The notes under the pieces were generated by a model that saw nothing but the letters and a program-made list of their open reading frames with translations, was not told where the DNA came from and did not search any database. A program made the translations under genes and the position numbers. DNA of 64,000 nucleotides from Alphaproteobacteria bacterium (GTDB lineage Bacteria > Pseudomonadota > Alphaproteobacteria > CAAGCB01 > CAG-977): assembly GCA_900768875.1 (NCBI GenBank), contig CAAGEP010000004.1:1-64000 (forward strand), in the 5' to 3' direction. Below, one piece after another: positions 16,785 through 25,369 of the stretch (positions are counted from its first letter, which is position 1; the number at the start of each line of letters is the position of its first letter).

Positions 16785-18641
16785 TTACTTCTTTTTGAGG
16801 GCATCGCAGATTTGGTTCGCCAAGGTCTTGCTGATGCCCTCGACTTTTGCAATCTCGTCGGGGCTGAGGCTTTGCAAAGCCCGCACCGATCCGAAATGCT
16901 GCAACAGCGCTTTCTTGCGTTTCGCCCCCACGCCTTTCAAATCGTCCAAAGCGGAAACCAGCGTCGCGTTTTTCCGCTTGGTTCTGTGCGTCGTGATGAC
17001 AAAGCGGTGCGCTTCGTCGCGCAAACGCTGGACATAGTGCAAAACGGGATTGTCAAAATCCAGATTCAAAGGCGCGCGGTCGGCGAAATGCAATGTTTCC
17101 CTGCCCGCGTTTCGGTCTTCGCCCTTGGCGACTCCGACGGCGATAACGTCGGGAACGTTCAGTTCTTTCAAAACGTCCAAAGCGACTTTCAACTGCACCG
17201 CGCCGCCGTCGATTAAAATCAAATCGGGCAAGTTGTGTTCGTCCAATCCGCGCTTGAACCGCCGCGTCAGCACTTCGCGCATCATGCCGAAATCGTCGCC
17301 CGCCGTAAATCCGTCACCGATAATGTTGAACTTGCGGTACGATTTCCTGTCAAAGCCGTCGGGCGTCGCCACCACCATCGCGCCGACCGCGTTTGTGCCT
17401 TGAATATGGCTGTTGTCGTACGTTTCTATGCGCTTCAGCGGCGTTTTCGCGCCGACCAGTTCGCCCAGCTGCTCAATCAGCTCCGCCCGCGCCGCGCCCT
17501 CCATACGGCGGCGGACAAGCGATTCGCGCGCGTTCATTTCCGCACGGTCGACCAGCCGTTTGCGCGCCCCGCGGACATTGACGGCGATTTTGACGTTCAA
17601 AGCGGATTCGACCAGATCGCGTTCGGGCAAATCGACGTTGACCAGCAATTCTTTCGGAACGGGATGAGCCGTGTAAAACTGCCCGATGAACGCCTGCAAA
17701 ACCTCGCCCGCGGACTGTCCCGCGACTTGGGTCGGAAAAGCCGCGTAACTGCCCCCGCCGCGCCCGCCGCGATAGAAAAAGACCTCGATGCACGCTTCGT
17801 CGTTTTCCGTATAGACCGCCAGCACGTCGCCTTCGTCAATCCCGCCTAAATCAAGGCTTTGCGCTTGAATCTGGTTCAGCGCGCGGATGCGGTCGCGGTA
17901 AACGGCGGCGGTTTCGTAGTTCATTTCCAGACTCGCCTGTTCCATTTTTTGCGCCAGTTCCTGCTGAATTTTGGTGCTTTTTCCCTGCATGAAAGCGCAC
18001 GCTTCGCCCGCCAGTTTTTGATAATCGGCGGCGGAAATTTTGCCCGCGCACGGGGCGGAACACCGCTTGATTTGATGCAGCAGGCACGGGCGCGTCCTGT
18101 TTTTGAACACGTTGTCCGTACACGACCGCAGCAAAAACGCCTTTTGCAGAATCGCCAGCGTTTCATTCACCGCCAAAGCCGACGCGAACGGTCCGAAGTA
18201 TTCGCCTTTGCGCGTCCGATTCCCGCGATGCTTGACCAGCTGCGGGAATTCGTCCTTTGTCGTCAGCAAAATGTGCGGAAAGGTTTTGTCGTCTTTGAGC
18301 AAAATGTTGTAATACGGCTTCAGCCGCTTAATCAGATCGTTTTCCAACAAAAACGCTTCGGCTTCGGTCGCCGTTTCGATGATTTCGATATGATGAATTT
18401 GCGCTATCATGCGCTGAATGCGAACCGAGTTGCGTTCGGGATGCGAATAGTTTTCCAAACGGCGGCGCAAATTTTTGGCTTTGCCGACATACAGCACCTT
18501 GCCCGTTTCACTCAGCATGCGGTACACGCCCGATTGCGTCGGAAAAAACGGCAGCCGCGACGCGACATAAGCCGCCCCCGTCAAGGTTTCCGCGGATTCG
18601 TTCGTATCTGAAAGTTCAACAGTCCCGTTATTTTCGCTCAT
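16785..18641 (-). CDS. uvrC: UvrABC system protein C
   Basis: This 618-residue protein is the normal length for the nucleotide-excision-repair endonuclease that cuts on both sides of a lesion bound by UvrB. The N-terminal GIY-YIG domain starts with GVYRMLSETGKVLYVGKA. A Cys-rich RPCLLHQIKRCSAPC stretch follows, then a UVR motif (about 210-250) and the C-terminal RNase H-like nuclease with YDNSHIQG. A helix-hairpin-helix region ends the protein. It converges on the hydrogenase gene with only ten bases between, and no terminator is visible there. The N-terminal 25 residues are a less conserved extension. Confidence 0.97.
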   Translation of the reverse strand: MSENNGTVELSDTNESAETLTGAAYVASRLPFFPTQSGVYRMLSETGKVLYVGKAKNLRRRLENYSHPERNSVRIQRMIAQIHHIEIIETATEAEAFLLENDLIKRLKPYYNILLKDDKTFPHILLTTKDEFPQLVKHRGNRTRKGEYFGPFASALAVNETLAILQKAFLLRSCTDNVFKNRTRPCLLHQIKRCSAPCAGKISAADYQKLAGEACAFMQGKSTKIQQELAQKMEQASLEMNYETAAVYRDRIRALNQIQAQSLDLGGIDEGDVLAVYTENDEACIEVFFYRGGRGGGSYAAFPTQVAGQSAGEVLQAFIGQFYTAHPVPKELLVNVDLPERDLVESALNVKIAVNVRGARKRLVDRAEMNARESLVRRRMEGAARAELIEQLGELVGAKTPLKRIETYDNSHIQGTNAVGAMVVATPDGFDRKSYRKFNIIGDGFTAGDDFGMMREVLTRRFKRGLDEHNLPDLILIDGGAVQLKVALDVLKELNVPDVIAVGVAKGEDRNAGRETLHFADRAPLNLDFDNPVLHYVQRLRDEAHRFVITTHRTKRKNATLVSALDDLKGVGAKRKKALLQHFGSVRALQSLSPDEIAKVEGISKTLANQICDALKKK

Positions 18642-18990
18642 CTGATTGATTCCAAAGGATTTTTCCGAAATTTACCGTTTTTTAAAAGTTTTCCCCAAAC
18701 CTGTGGATAAGTCTGTGCAAACTTGCTTTTCATACCGCTTCGGTTTAGGGTTTCCCTTGCCTTTCACCAATTTGCCCGTTTTTTAGGCACTTTTTACAAG
18801 TCATTGATTCTTTTGTGTTTTTAATAATCAAGCTTTATTTTTCAAAAAATGCAACAAGTTTTTCTTGATTTATTTTTCCGCTTGGACTAGCCGCAAAATC
18901 TGTGGATAACTTTTCGCGAAAACGAATGACTCGTTGTATCCTATGGGTTAGCGGGCAAACAACGGCAAAAAGACTCGTGTTTTACCCCTT
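18642..18990. other. AT-rich gene-free gap with two perfect DnaA boxes
   Basis: No credible gene lies in this 349-bp gap. TGTGGATAA, the complement of the consensus DnaA box TTATCCACA, occurs at 18702-18710 and 18901-18909 in the same orientation. A one-mismatch version, TGTGCAAAC, lies at 18714-18722. Between them, about 18790-18880 is very AT-rich with T-tracts, like a DNA unwinding element. This could be the chromosomal origin, or a DnaA-binding regulatory locus. Genes on both sides run on the minus strand, so no strand switch helps the case. It also contains whatever promoter uvrC uses. Confidence 0.45.
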
Positions 18991-20601
18991 TCATTTTGCT
19001 TTGATTTGGGAAACGGAAAAAGCGTTGTCAAGGGCGGAAAGGATGTTTTCCACACTTTTTTCATCCGCCGAAACCCCGCAAACGTGCACATTTTGAACCG
19101 TATACTTCTCGGCAAAGGTTTCCAGCGCCTTTTGCGCCAGCAAATCGTTGAAATCGTCGGCACGGCGAATGATTTGCACAAACGCGCCCGTTTTCCCTTT
19201 CGGCAGCTGTTCCGCCAAAGCTTGCGCCAGTGCAACGGCGGTTTCGACGGGAACAAACGCGGCGGCAAGCGTATCGGCCGGAACATCGGCGGCGTGCACC
19301 ACGGCATCAATCGCGCCGTATGTTTCGGACAGTGCGGGAATCAATCCCATGCGTTCCGCTTTATCGGTGAAATCTGCGCGGATATAGGCGGTTCTGACCC
19401 CGAATTTGCGGTTTAAATCGTCAACCGCATGCGTAATTTCAGCTGATGCCGTTTTGCACTGCAGCAACACGTCCCACCCCTGTGAAGCCAAAGCAAATGC
19501 CGTTTCTTTTCCGATTTTTCCCGTCGCCCCCGTGATTAAAACGGTTTTTTCCATCGCTTTGACGGGTTCGGCTCGGGTCAAAAAAGAGGGCAAATCATCG
19601 TCCTTGTTCAAAACAGGCGGTGTAAACACGAACGGTTTGTTTATCGCGACATTCGGCAAAGACGCCGGCAATTCCAAAGCGGACGCGGTTTGTCCCGATT
19701 CATTTTGAATTTCAATTCTGTTTGTTTTGACGATTGTCCCGTCCGGCGTCTGAAAAGTCAGCTTGACGGCACATTGAAACGGCTTTTGCGCATCCGTTTT
19801 GACCTTGACGCCGAACAGCGCGGATTCGTACGTATCGGCGTCCGCCCGTCCTTTCAAGGTCAAGCGGCAACCCGCGGCTTCAACATCCAGTCCGTCCGTT
19901 TTTTCCGCACTCAACGTATCGTCGAAATCGGCGGGAATCTCGACGGTCAGCGCATCAATTTGCGTCAAGCCGCCGAAATCCGCGCCGAAACCGACGCGGT
20001 TGCGCACCAAGTCGGCAAAATTTTTTTCACCGATGTGCAAATAAAAAACCGCCTTACCGTCGAAATCTAAATTTACGCCCGAAACGTCCCCGCACGCCGT
20101 TGTCATCGCGACATTTTGCGACAGCCGCCCTTTGACGCAAAACACATTGCCGTCGTTGGTCTGCCATAACAAAACGGCTTTGCCCGCAACGGCGGGTTCT
20201 TTTGTCGAACCGTCCGCGTTTTTCCAAACAATTTCGCCTTGATGCAGCGCGGGCAGCAAACCGTCCTTGGACGGGCGGGCGACAAACCGCCACGAACCGT
20301 TTTTGCCGGCGATTGCGTCATCAAACCACGATGCCCCCGCGTTCAAAGCGTATCCGTTTTCAACAATGAAAAAAAAGGGCGTTTTTCCGCTTAACCGATT
20401 GCCCAAAAAAACCGAGCTGACATTCGCCCGCAATGTTTCGGAACAAACATCGGGAAACAGGATGCGGATATCCTGCGCCTGTCCGTTTTGATCGGCAAAA
20501 AATCCGACAATGTGCCGCCCCTGTCCGTCTGCGTTTAAAAAAGTCGCCTTGACGGGAAAGACATCGCCCAGCTTCAAATCACAAGCGGAAAAACGGGTCA
20601 C
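18991..20601 (-). CDS. Unknown N-terminal domain fused to an SDR-like Rossmann domain
   Basis: This 536-residue protein starts at GTG 20601 behind AAGGAAG. Residues 1-345 match no family I recognise; they look beta-rich and soluble. From about 350 a short-chain dehydrogenase-like domain begins with VLITGATGKIG (NAD(P)-binding Gly motif at about 358-364). It lacks a visible Tyr-x3-Lys catalytic pair and seems shortened. It lies 12 bases after a DprE2-like reductase and shares its operon with a DprE1-like oxidase. A role in the same polyprenyl-sugar or glycan pathway is inferred from context only. Confidence 0.75.
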   Translation of the reverse strand: MTRFSACDLKLGDVFPVKATFLNADGQGRHIVGFFADQNGQAQDIRILFPDVCSETLRANVSSVFLGNRLSGKTPFFFIVENGYALNAGASWFDDAIAGKNGSWRFVARPSKDGLLPALHQGEIVWKNADGSTKEPAVAGKAVLLWQTNDGNVFCVKGRLSQNVAMTTACGDVSGVNLDFDGKAVFYLHIGEKNFADLVRNRVGFGADFGGLTQIDALTVEIPADFDDTLSAEKTDGLDVEAAGCRLTLKGRADADTYESALFGVKVKTDAQKPFQCAVKLTFQTPDGTIVKTNRIEIQNESGQTASALELPASLPNVAINKPFVFTPPVLNKDDDLPSFLTRAEPVKAMEKTVLITGATGKIGKETAFALASQGWDVLLQCKTASAEITHAVDDLNRKFGVRTAYIRADFTDKAERMGLIPALSETYGAIDAVVHAADVPADTLAAAFVPVETAVALAQALAEQLPKGKTGAFVQIIRRADDFNDLLAQKALETFAEKYTVQNVHVCGVSADEKSVENILSALDNAFSVSQIKAK

Positions 20602-20613
20602 ACAAAAACTTCC

Positions 20614-21363
20614 TTATTTATTCAGCGGACGCGCCAAAGAGGGGAAAAAGCGGCGGCGCAGGACGGACAAAGCCCCGTACCACGGGAAATAGCGGACTTT
20701 CACCTTTGTTCCCGCGTATTTCAAACAGACTTTCGCACATTCCTTGGGATCGGGGGAATGATGGTAAAGCAAATACCGTCTGTCGCCGCCGACCGTATCG
20801 TAATCGTCGACCTTGATGGTTGTGACATAGATGCCCTGGCTTGCCATTTGTTCGTAAAAGCCTTGCAGCCACACATGCAAAGCGGCTTTTGTCGATCCGT
20901 ACGCGTAGTTGTCGGGCATGCCGAATTCGCCCGCGGTCGATCCCAAAACAACGATTTCGCCACACCCCTGCTTTTGCAGCAGTGCCGACGCCGCCGTCAA
21001 AAAGTACACTTGCGAAAAATAGTTGATTTGGAACATATTTTTGATTTTTCCCAAATCCTTGCCGCATTCTTTTTGCGTATAGGCGGTTTCCAATGCGGAA
21101 AAAACGCTGATGATGTTTTGCGTCGTTTCTTCGCATTTCGCGATAATGTCGCCGAACGAATCGACGTTCGCGGGATCCATTTCCATATACGTCACCGCGA
21201 CGTCGGGCGAACGCGCCTGCAAATCCAGCGTCGCCAGCTTCAAATCATCGACCTCTTTTCCCAGCAGGATGATGTCGTTTCCCGCTTCGGCGGCTTCGCG
21301 AGCAAATGCGCGCCCGATCATCGAAGTCGCGCCCAATACCAACCAAGTGCGCTTATTCGTCAT
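20614..21363 (-). CDS. SDR-family reductase, DprE2-like
   Basis: This 249-residue protein is a short-chain dehydrogenase with the cofactor motif GATSMIG near residue 10. The catalytic Tyr and Lys lie in YAYGSTKAAL, and the active-site Ser is in the preceding GST region. AAAGGAGG abuts the ATG at 21369, so the ATG at 21363 is the better start. The start overlaps the upstream FAD-oxidase stop by 11 bases. The oxidase/SDR pair matches DprE1/DprE2, which together epimerise decaprenyl-phospho-ribose to arabinose through a keto intermediate. This gene would do the NADH-dependent reduction. The true polyprenyl sugar here is unknown. Confidence 0.8.
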   Translation of the reverse strand: MTNKRTWLVLGATSMIGRAFAREAAEAGNDIILLGKEVDDLKLATLDLQARSPDVAVTYMEMDPANVDSFGDIIAKCEETTQNIISVFSALETAYTQKECGKDLGKIKNMFQINYFSQVYFLTAASALLQKQGCGEIVVLGSTAGEFGMPDNYAYGSTKAALHVWLQGFYEQMASQGIYVTTIKVDDYDTVGGDRRYLLYHHSPDPKECAKVCLKYAGTKVKVRYFPWYGALSVLRRRFFPSLARPLNK

Positions 21364-22681
21364 TGTCATCCTCCTTTAAAACGCGGCGGGCGAAATCCGA
21401 ATCGAATTTTTCCTGCGGATCGTATTTTTTGCGGGCGGCGGTAAAAGCCTCCAACCCTTTGTACATTCTGAACAAAAAGCGCATTTCCATCAAAGCGTCG
21501 TTGCACAAAGCAACGCGCCCTTTGTGTTCACAGGCAATCATCATCAAGTGGCGCAAAAACTCCTCCAACCCTTTGCGGCGGATAAAGTCCAAAGACAAGC
21601 AATATCCCCGCATCGGAAAAGCCAAATCGGCAACCGTTTCGTCCGCCGTCGGCTGAACAACCGCGCGGCACGCGTGAATTCGCATTTCCGACAGCTCTGT
21701 CAAAATTTGGCGAATGGCTTGCGGTCCTTCGGCTTCGGAAAAGCCAAGACGCAGCTGATAAACGTTTTTGGGCGACACAACGCCGAAATGATCGGACGGA
21801 TAAATGAATTCCTCGTACGGAATGATTCGGTCGGAATTGCCCGACGACAGGCGGTAGCGGATGTCTTTAATCAACGGCATCGCCGCCAAATTCAGCATAA
21901 AGCGCGGCAATCCCCGCTTGATTTTCGGCATGGAAAGCACAGAACCCGATACGGGGTCGGCGGTAAAGCTTGCCGTTTTCAAAACACTGCGGCCGACAGC
22001 ATTTCCGCGTGCCGACGTGTCCACCCACGCCACGCAAAAATCGGCGTTTTTTCGGGCATCGCGCAACGCGTCCAACAAAGCGTCCAAGTTCGGATAGCGG
22101 CGGCGAACGACATGCACATTGCGGTCGGGACGTTTGAGCAGCGTGATTGAAATCAGCGAAATAAAGCCGATTAAGCCCTGTCCGCCGATGACCGCAGAAA
22201 ACAAATCGGCGTTATTCTGCTTGTCCGCGCGCACGGTCGAACCGTCCGCCAAAACAATGTCCATCCATTTAATCGCTTGGGACAAGGCGGCTTTTTTCCG
22301 GCAATTCATGCCGAACAGATTGGACGCGATTGCGCCGCCCAAAGTCCGCCTACCCGATCCCGTCGCAATCGGGAACATAAAGCCGCGGGGGGCGAACAAA
22401 TGCGTGATTGTTTCCAGCGTCAGCCCGGGTTCGCAAACCAGTTCGCCCGTTTTTTCGTCAAACGAGCGGATGCGATCCAGCCTGTCCGACATCATGACCG
22501 CGCCGCCGCTGTTCAAAGCCTGATCGGCGTACGCGCTGCCCGACCCGCGGGCGATGATTCCGCTTTTGCCGACCTGTTCCATATATTTGGACACATCGGC
22601 GACCGTATCGGGACGGCAGACTTGGGAATCGGACGAATGCGTCTGGGCGCGTCCCAGCAATTTCATTTGATACCAATGCAT
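21353..22681 (-). CDS. FAD-dependent oxidase, DprE1-like
   Basis: This 442-residue protein belongs to the VAO/FAD_binding_4 flavoenzymes. The FAD-binding part is at residues 20-200 (RGSGSAYADQ and the GGAIASNLFG loop). The C-terminal substrate domain ends with KKYDPQEKFDSD, typical of the family. It pairs with the overlapping DprE2-like SDR, as in decaprenyl-phospho-ribose 2'-epimerase. The stretch PMRGYCLSLDF aligns by eye with the mycobacterial region that carries the benzothiazinone-target Cys; here that position appears to be Ser. CAGGAG precedes the ATG. A role in an arabinose-like or other envelope sugar is likely. Confidence 0.82.
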   Translation of the reverse strand: MHWYQMKLLGRAQTHSSDSQVCRPDTVADVSKYMEQVGKSGIIARGSGSAYADQALNSGGAVMMSDRLDRIRSFDEKTGELVCEPGLTLETITHLFAPRGFMFPIATGSGRRTLGGAIASNLFGMNCRKKAALSQAIKWMDIVLADGSTVRADKQNNADLFSAVIGGQGLIGFISLISITLLKRPDRNVHVVRRRYPNLDALLDALRDARKNADFCVAWVDTSARGNAVGRSVLKTASFTADPVSGSVLSMPKIKRGLPRFMLNLAAMPLIKDIRYRLSSGNSDRIIPYEEFIYPSDHFGVVSPKNVYQLRLGFSEAEGPQAIRQILTELSEMRIHACRAVVQPTADETVADLAFPMRGYCLSLDFIRRKGLEEFLRHLMMIACEHKGRVALCNDALMEMRFLFRMYKGLEAFTAARKKYDPQEKFDSDFARRVLKEDDNDE

Positions 22682-22756
22682 AGTGCAAACTCCTGACTGT
22701 TTGCGCGTTATTGTACACGGATTTTCATCACAAACAAAGCAAAAACAACGAACAAA

Positions 22757-23644
22757 TCACACGTCGTCCCGTTTTGAATCAACAAGCGCGGCGCTTAAAG
22801 TCTTCGCCGCCAGACTCAACGGGACGTCCTTGCGTTTCACCAGTTTGATTTCGCGTTCGGGAATATCGATTTTCAGCGGCACAACATTTTCGACGTTTTT
22901 CAAAAACGCCTGCGGAACAAATCCGATGCCCAAGTTGCTTTCGACCAGCGGCAAAATCTGGTCGGAGGTCGCCGCTTCGACCGCAATCGAAAGCGACGCG
23001 CCGTGTTTTAAAAACAAATCGGCGTAAAAGCGGTAAGTTGCCGTCTTTTCCCCCAAGCATACCAGCGGATAGCGCGTCAAATCGGAAAAAGTCAGCGTTT
23101 TTCCCGCCAATTCCCGAAACGCCGTTCCCGCAACGGCAAATTCGCGAAACTTTTTAACTGTCGCCGCTTCCATATTGTCAAGCAAATCAAACGGAGTCGT
23201 TATCAGCGCAAAATCCGCGGTTTTGCCGTTCAGCATTTCTATCCCTTGAGCAGACGAACAATTCGCCACGCGCAACCGCAGTTTCGGATGTTTTTCCCTC
23301 AAGCGTTTCAAAACGGACAGCAAACTGCCGTGCAAAGCGGTTTCGCTGACGGCGATTGAAACGATTCCGTCCTCCAGACTTTTCGCCGCAGCAAGCTCCG
23401 CCTCGCCCGCTTGAATGTGGGAAACGGCGACCGCGATATGCGCATACAACTTTTCACCTTCGGGTGTCAATGTCGCCCCGTGTTTTGAACGGACGAACAG
23501 CGTGCATCCCAACGCCTGTTCCAAATTGCCGATTATCCGCGTGATATTAGGCTGACTGTTGTTCAATTCGACGGCGGCACGCGTAAAGCCGCCGTTTTTG
23601 GCGACAGCATAAAAAACACGATAGGAATCATAGCCGACTATCAT
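22757..23644 (-). CDS. LysR-family transcriptional regulator
   Basis: This 295-residue protein has the usual LysR length. An N-terminal winged helix-turn-helix (about 5-62, with FTRAAVELNNSQPNITRII) precedes a periplasmic-binding-like effector domain (about 90-290). AAGGAT lies before the ATG. It lies upstream of the DprE1/DprE2-like operon on the same strand with a 75-bp gap, and is divergent from the PQ-loop gene. Either could be its target. The ligand cannot be read from the sequence. Confidence 0.93.
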   Translation of the reverse strand: MIVGYDSYRVFYAVAKNGGFTRAAVELNNSQPNITRIIGNLEQALGCTLFVRSKHGATLTPEGEKLYAHIAVAVSHIQAGEAELAAAKSLEDGIVSIAVSETALHGSLLSVLKRLREKHPKLRLRVANCSSAQGIEMLNGKTADFALITTPFDLLDNMEAATVKKFREFAVAGTAFRELAGKTLTFSDLTRYPLVCLGEKTATYRFYADLFLKHGASLSIAVEAATSDQILPLVESNLGIGFVPQAFLKNVENVVPLKIDIPEREIKLVKRKDVPLSLAAKTLSAALVDSKRDDV

Positions 23645-23744
23645 ATCAAATCCTTATAAATTATATATTCAAGAGCTATTTTACATATAATAAAAAGCGG
23701 CGTATAAGGAAAGCAAAATCGTTCTTGCGGAAAAGGAGATAAAG

Positions 23745-24053
23745 ATGAGCATTTTTGAAGCGATTATGTTGATTTGTTTCGGTGCCAGCTGGCCTGCCGC
23801 CGTGTATAAAACATACACGACCAAAAACGTCGAAAGCAAAAGCCTGCTGTTCATGTCGCTGATTATTCTGGGATATCTGGCGGGTATGGCGCATAAATTT
23901 TTCAACAATTTTGATTTTGTGTTCTGGTTGTATGTCGCCAATCTGGCTTTGGTGATGTGCGATTTGATTTTGTATTTCAAATACAAGGAAAAACCCGCCA
24001 AAGCGGAGACCGCAATCATTCCCCTTGAAGCGGATCTTCCCGCGGCGGAGTAG
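23745..24053 (+). CDS. PQ-loop / SemiSWEET-like small membrane protein
   Basis: This 102-residue protein has three hydrophobic helices (about 5-22, 34-53 and 59-79). The first ends in the PQ-loop-like motif ASWPAAVYKTYTTKN, with Trp-Pro in place of Pro-Gln. A charged 20-residue tail follows. The size and layout match bacterial SemiSWEET half-transporters, which dimerise to move small sugars. Related PQ-loop proteins carry other solutes, so the substrate is open. AAAAGGAG lies well placed before the ATG. It is a single gene with its own terminator. Confidence 0.75.
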   Translation: MSIFEAIMLICFGASWPAAVYKTYTTKNVESKSLLFMSLIILGYLAGMAHKFFNNFDFVFWLYVANLALVMCDLILYFKYKEKPAKAETAIIPLEADLPAAE

Positions 24054-24084
24054 GAGGTTCCCCCCTCCCCCTCATCCTTGTATG

Positions 24085-24116
24085 AAAACGGCGGTTTAAT
24101 CAACCGCCGTTTTTTT
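24085..24116. terminator. Bidirectional terminator
   Basis: A perfect 12-bp stem (24085-24096 with 24102-24113) has a 5-base loop and T-runs in both directions. It ends the PQ-loop gene and the convergent papain-like gene. Confidence 0.9.
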
Positions 24117-24834
24117 ATTCTCTGGTAAACGCCAGTTTCGCCGTAATCGCCTTGACATCCAAAGGATGCAGCTGCTTGCACGTCGATTTGGCGCGGTAAT
24201 CCTTTGTGCCGATACGGACAGGCACGGGAACGGGTTTGGAGCGCAGCGATTCCAGCAGTTCCGACGTCGGCGCGCGTTTTTTGCCGAACAGCGTGCGCAA
24301 AACGTTTTTGGCTTTGAATTTCAGCACTTCCATACGGCGTTTCGCCAGCATGACGCGTTTTTTCAAAACCAAACCGTACGGGGTCAGCCCCAATTTGCCC
24401 CGAGGAATATCCTCGACTTTCGCCGCGTTCAAAACATCAACCGCAAAAGTCGAACAGTTGCGTTCAAACAGTTTGTACGTCCCCGGATTTTTTTGTTGTT
24501 TTTTAATTTCCCGTTTGGCGGCTTTATACTGCTTTTTACTGATTTTCCAAACAATCGCTTCGTTATAGTAATCTTGATTGTCGTGAGGGATGACAACGCC
24601 GTTGACGCCCGAAATCATTTTGGACATCTTGCCTTCGCCCGTATAGCCGAAGCGCGTTTCGCGTCCTTTTGCATCGGTCAGCCCGATAAACGCATGCCCC
24701 GTGATTTCCGCAGGGTCGGGCGTGCCGTACACAAACAAGCTTGCCAGCTGGTTATGTTTTATAAAGTCCTTGAACGGACGCAGAAGCGGCTTCGGCGTAT
24801 CCAGATAAAGCGTGATTTGGCAGTCTTTTTCCAT
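24115..24834 (-). CDS. Putative permuted papain-like cysteine hydrolase
   Basis: This 239-residue protein has His47 in GHAFIGL and Cys127 in ERNCSTFAVDVL. The His-before-Cys order and the N-C-S-T-F context are those of permuted NlpC/P60-like or DUF4105-type proteins, which include amidases and proteases. A Lys-rich helical region and a basic tail follow. No signal peptide is seen, so it would act in the cytoplasm or be exported by another route. GGGGG precedes the ATG. It is the third gene after lysK and an unknown gene, with a 27-bp gap. The activity is inferred from the two residues only. Confidence 0.6.
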   Translation of the reverse strand: MEKDCQITLYLDTPKPLLRPFKDFIKHNQLASLFVYGTPDPAEITGHAFIGLTDAKGRETRFGYTGEGKMSKMISGVNGVVIPHDNQDYYNEAIVWKISKKQYKAAKREIKKQQKNPGTYKLFERNCSTFAVDVLNAAKVEDIPRGKLGLTPYGLVLKKRVMLAKRRMEVLKFKAKNVLRTLFGKKRAPTSELLESLRSKPVPVPVRIGTKDYRAKSTCKQLHPLDVKAITAKLAFTRE

Positions 24835-24861
24835 CTTTATCCCCCTATTTCGGGAAATATT

Positions 24862-25359
24862 TTAGCACGATGCCAAACGTAAAACCATCAGTTTTTCAAC
24901 AACAAGGTCTTCACGCTTTTCAAATCCGAGCAACATCCCGTTTTCCGTTTTGGACAAGCGCATGCGGTCTTTGCACACGCCCGTTTCGGGCGACGAATAA
25001 AAAACGTCCGTTGCGTCGGGGCTCAGCACTTTGCGCACCAGCACCATTTCCGATTCGTTGCACAGCAGAAAATCGCCGTCCTGCAAATCGCGCAAGCGTT
25101 CGACGCTCCACGCGCCGCCCGTTTGCAAAGCGGCATAGGACGCGGCGGTCAGCTTTTCCGAATCGCCTGCGTCAATGACGGCTTTCAGTGCTTTGCCCGC
25201 GTCGATGCCTTCCAAAACGGCGGCGGCGAACCCCACGCTGTCAATCGCCATGAACGTTCTGGTGAACACGTTGACGGGATTGTACGCGTTTTCGACCAAA
25301 TCGGGGCTTTCCAGCCAAACGCCGACTTGATCCAAGTAAGAACACACTTTGTCTTTCAT
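24862..25359 (-). CDS. Unknown 165-residue soluble protein
   Basis: This acidic, soluble protein has no signal peptide or membrane segment. It starts at the ATG at 25359 with AAGGAT upstream, ten bases after the lysK stop. The chain has a helical N-terminal half (about 1-85). A beta-rich second half contains DGDFLLCNESEMVLVRK, which looks like the edge of a small barrel. I recognise no family. Its place between lysK and a papain-like gene suggests co-transcription but not a function. Confidence 0.7.
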   Translation of the reverse strand: MKDKVCSYLDQVGVWLESPDLVENAYNPVNVFTRTFMAIDSVGFAAAVLEGIDAGKALKAVIDAGDSEKLTAASYAALQTGGAWSVERLRDLQDGDFLLCNESEMVLVRKVLSPDATDVFYSSPETGVCKDRMRLSKTENGMLLGFEKREDLVVEKLMVLRLASC

Positions 25360-25369
25360 TGTTTTATCC

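Noticed and set aside
18902..19096. 64-codon plus-strand frame in the DnaA-box gap
   Set aside because: It begins inside a DnaA box, lacks a ribosome binding site and overlaps the opposite-strand SDR-fusion gene.
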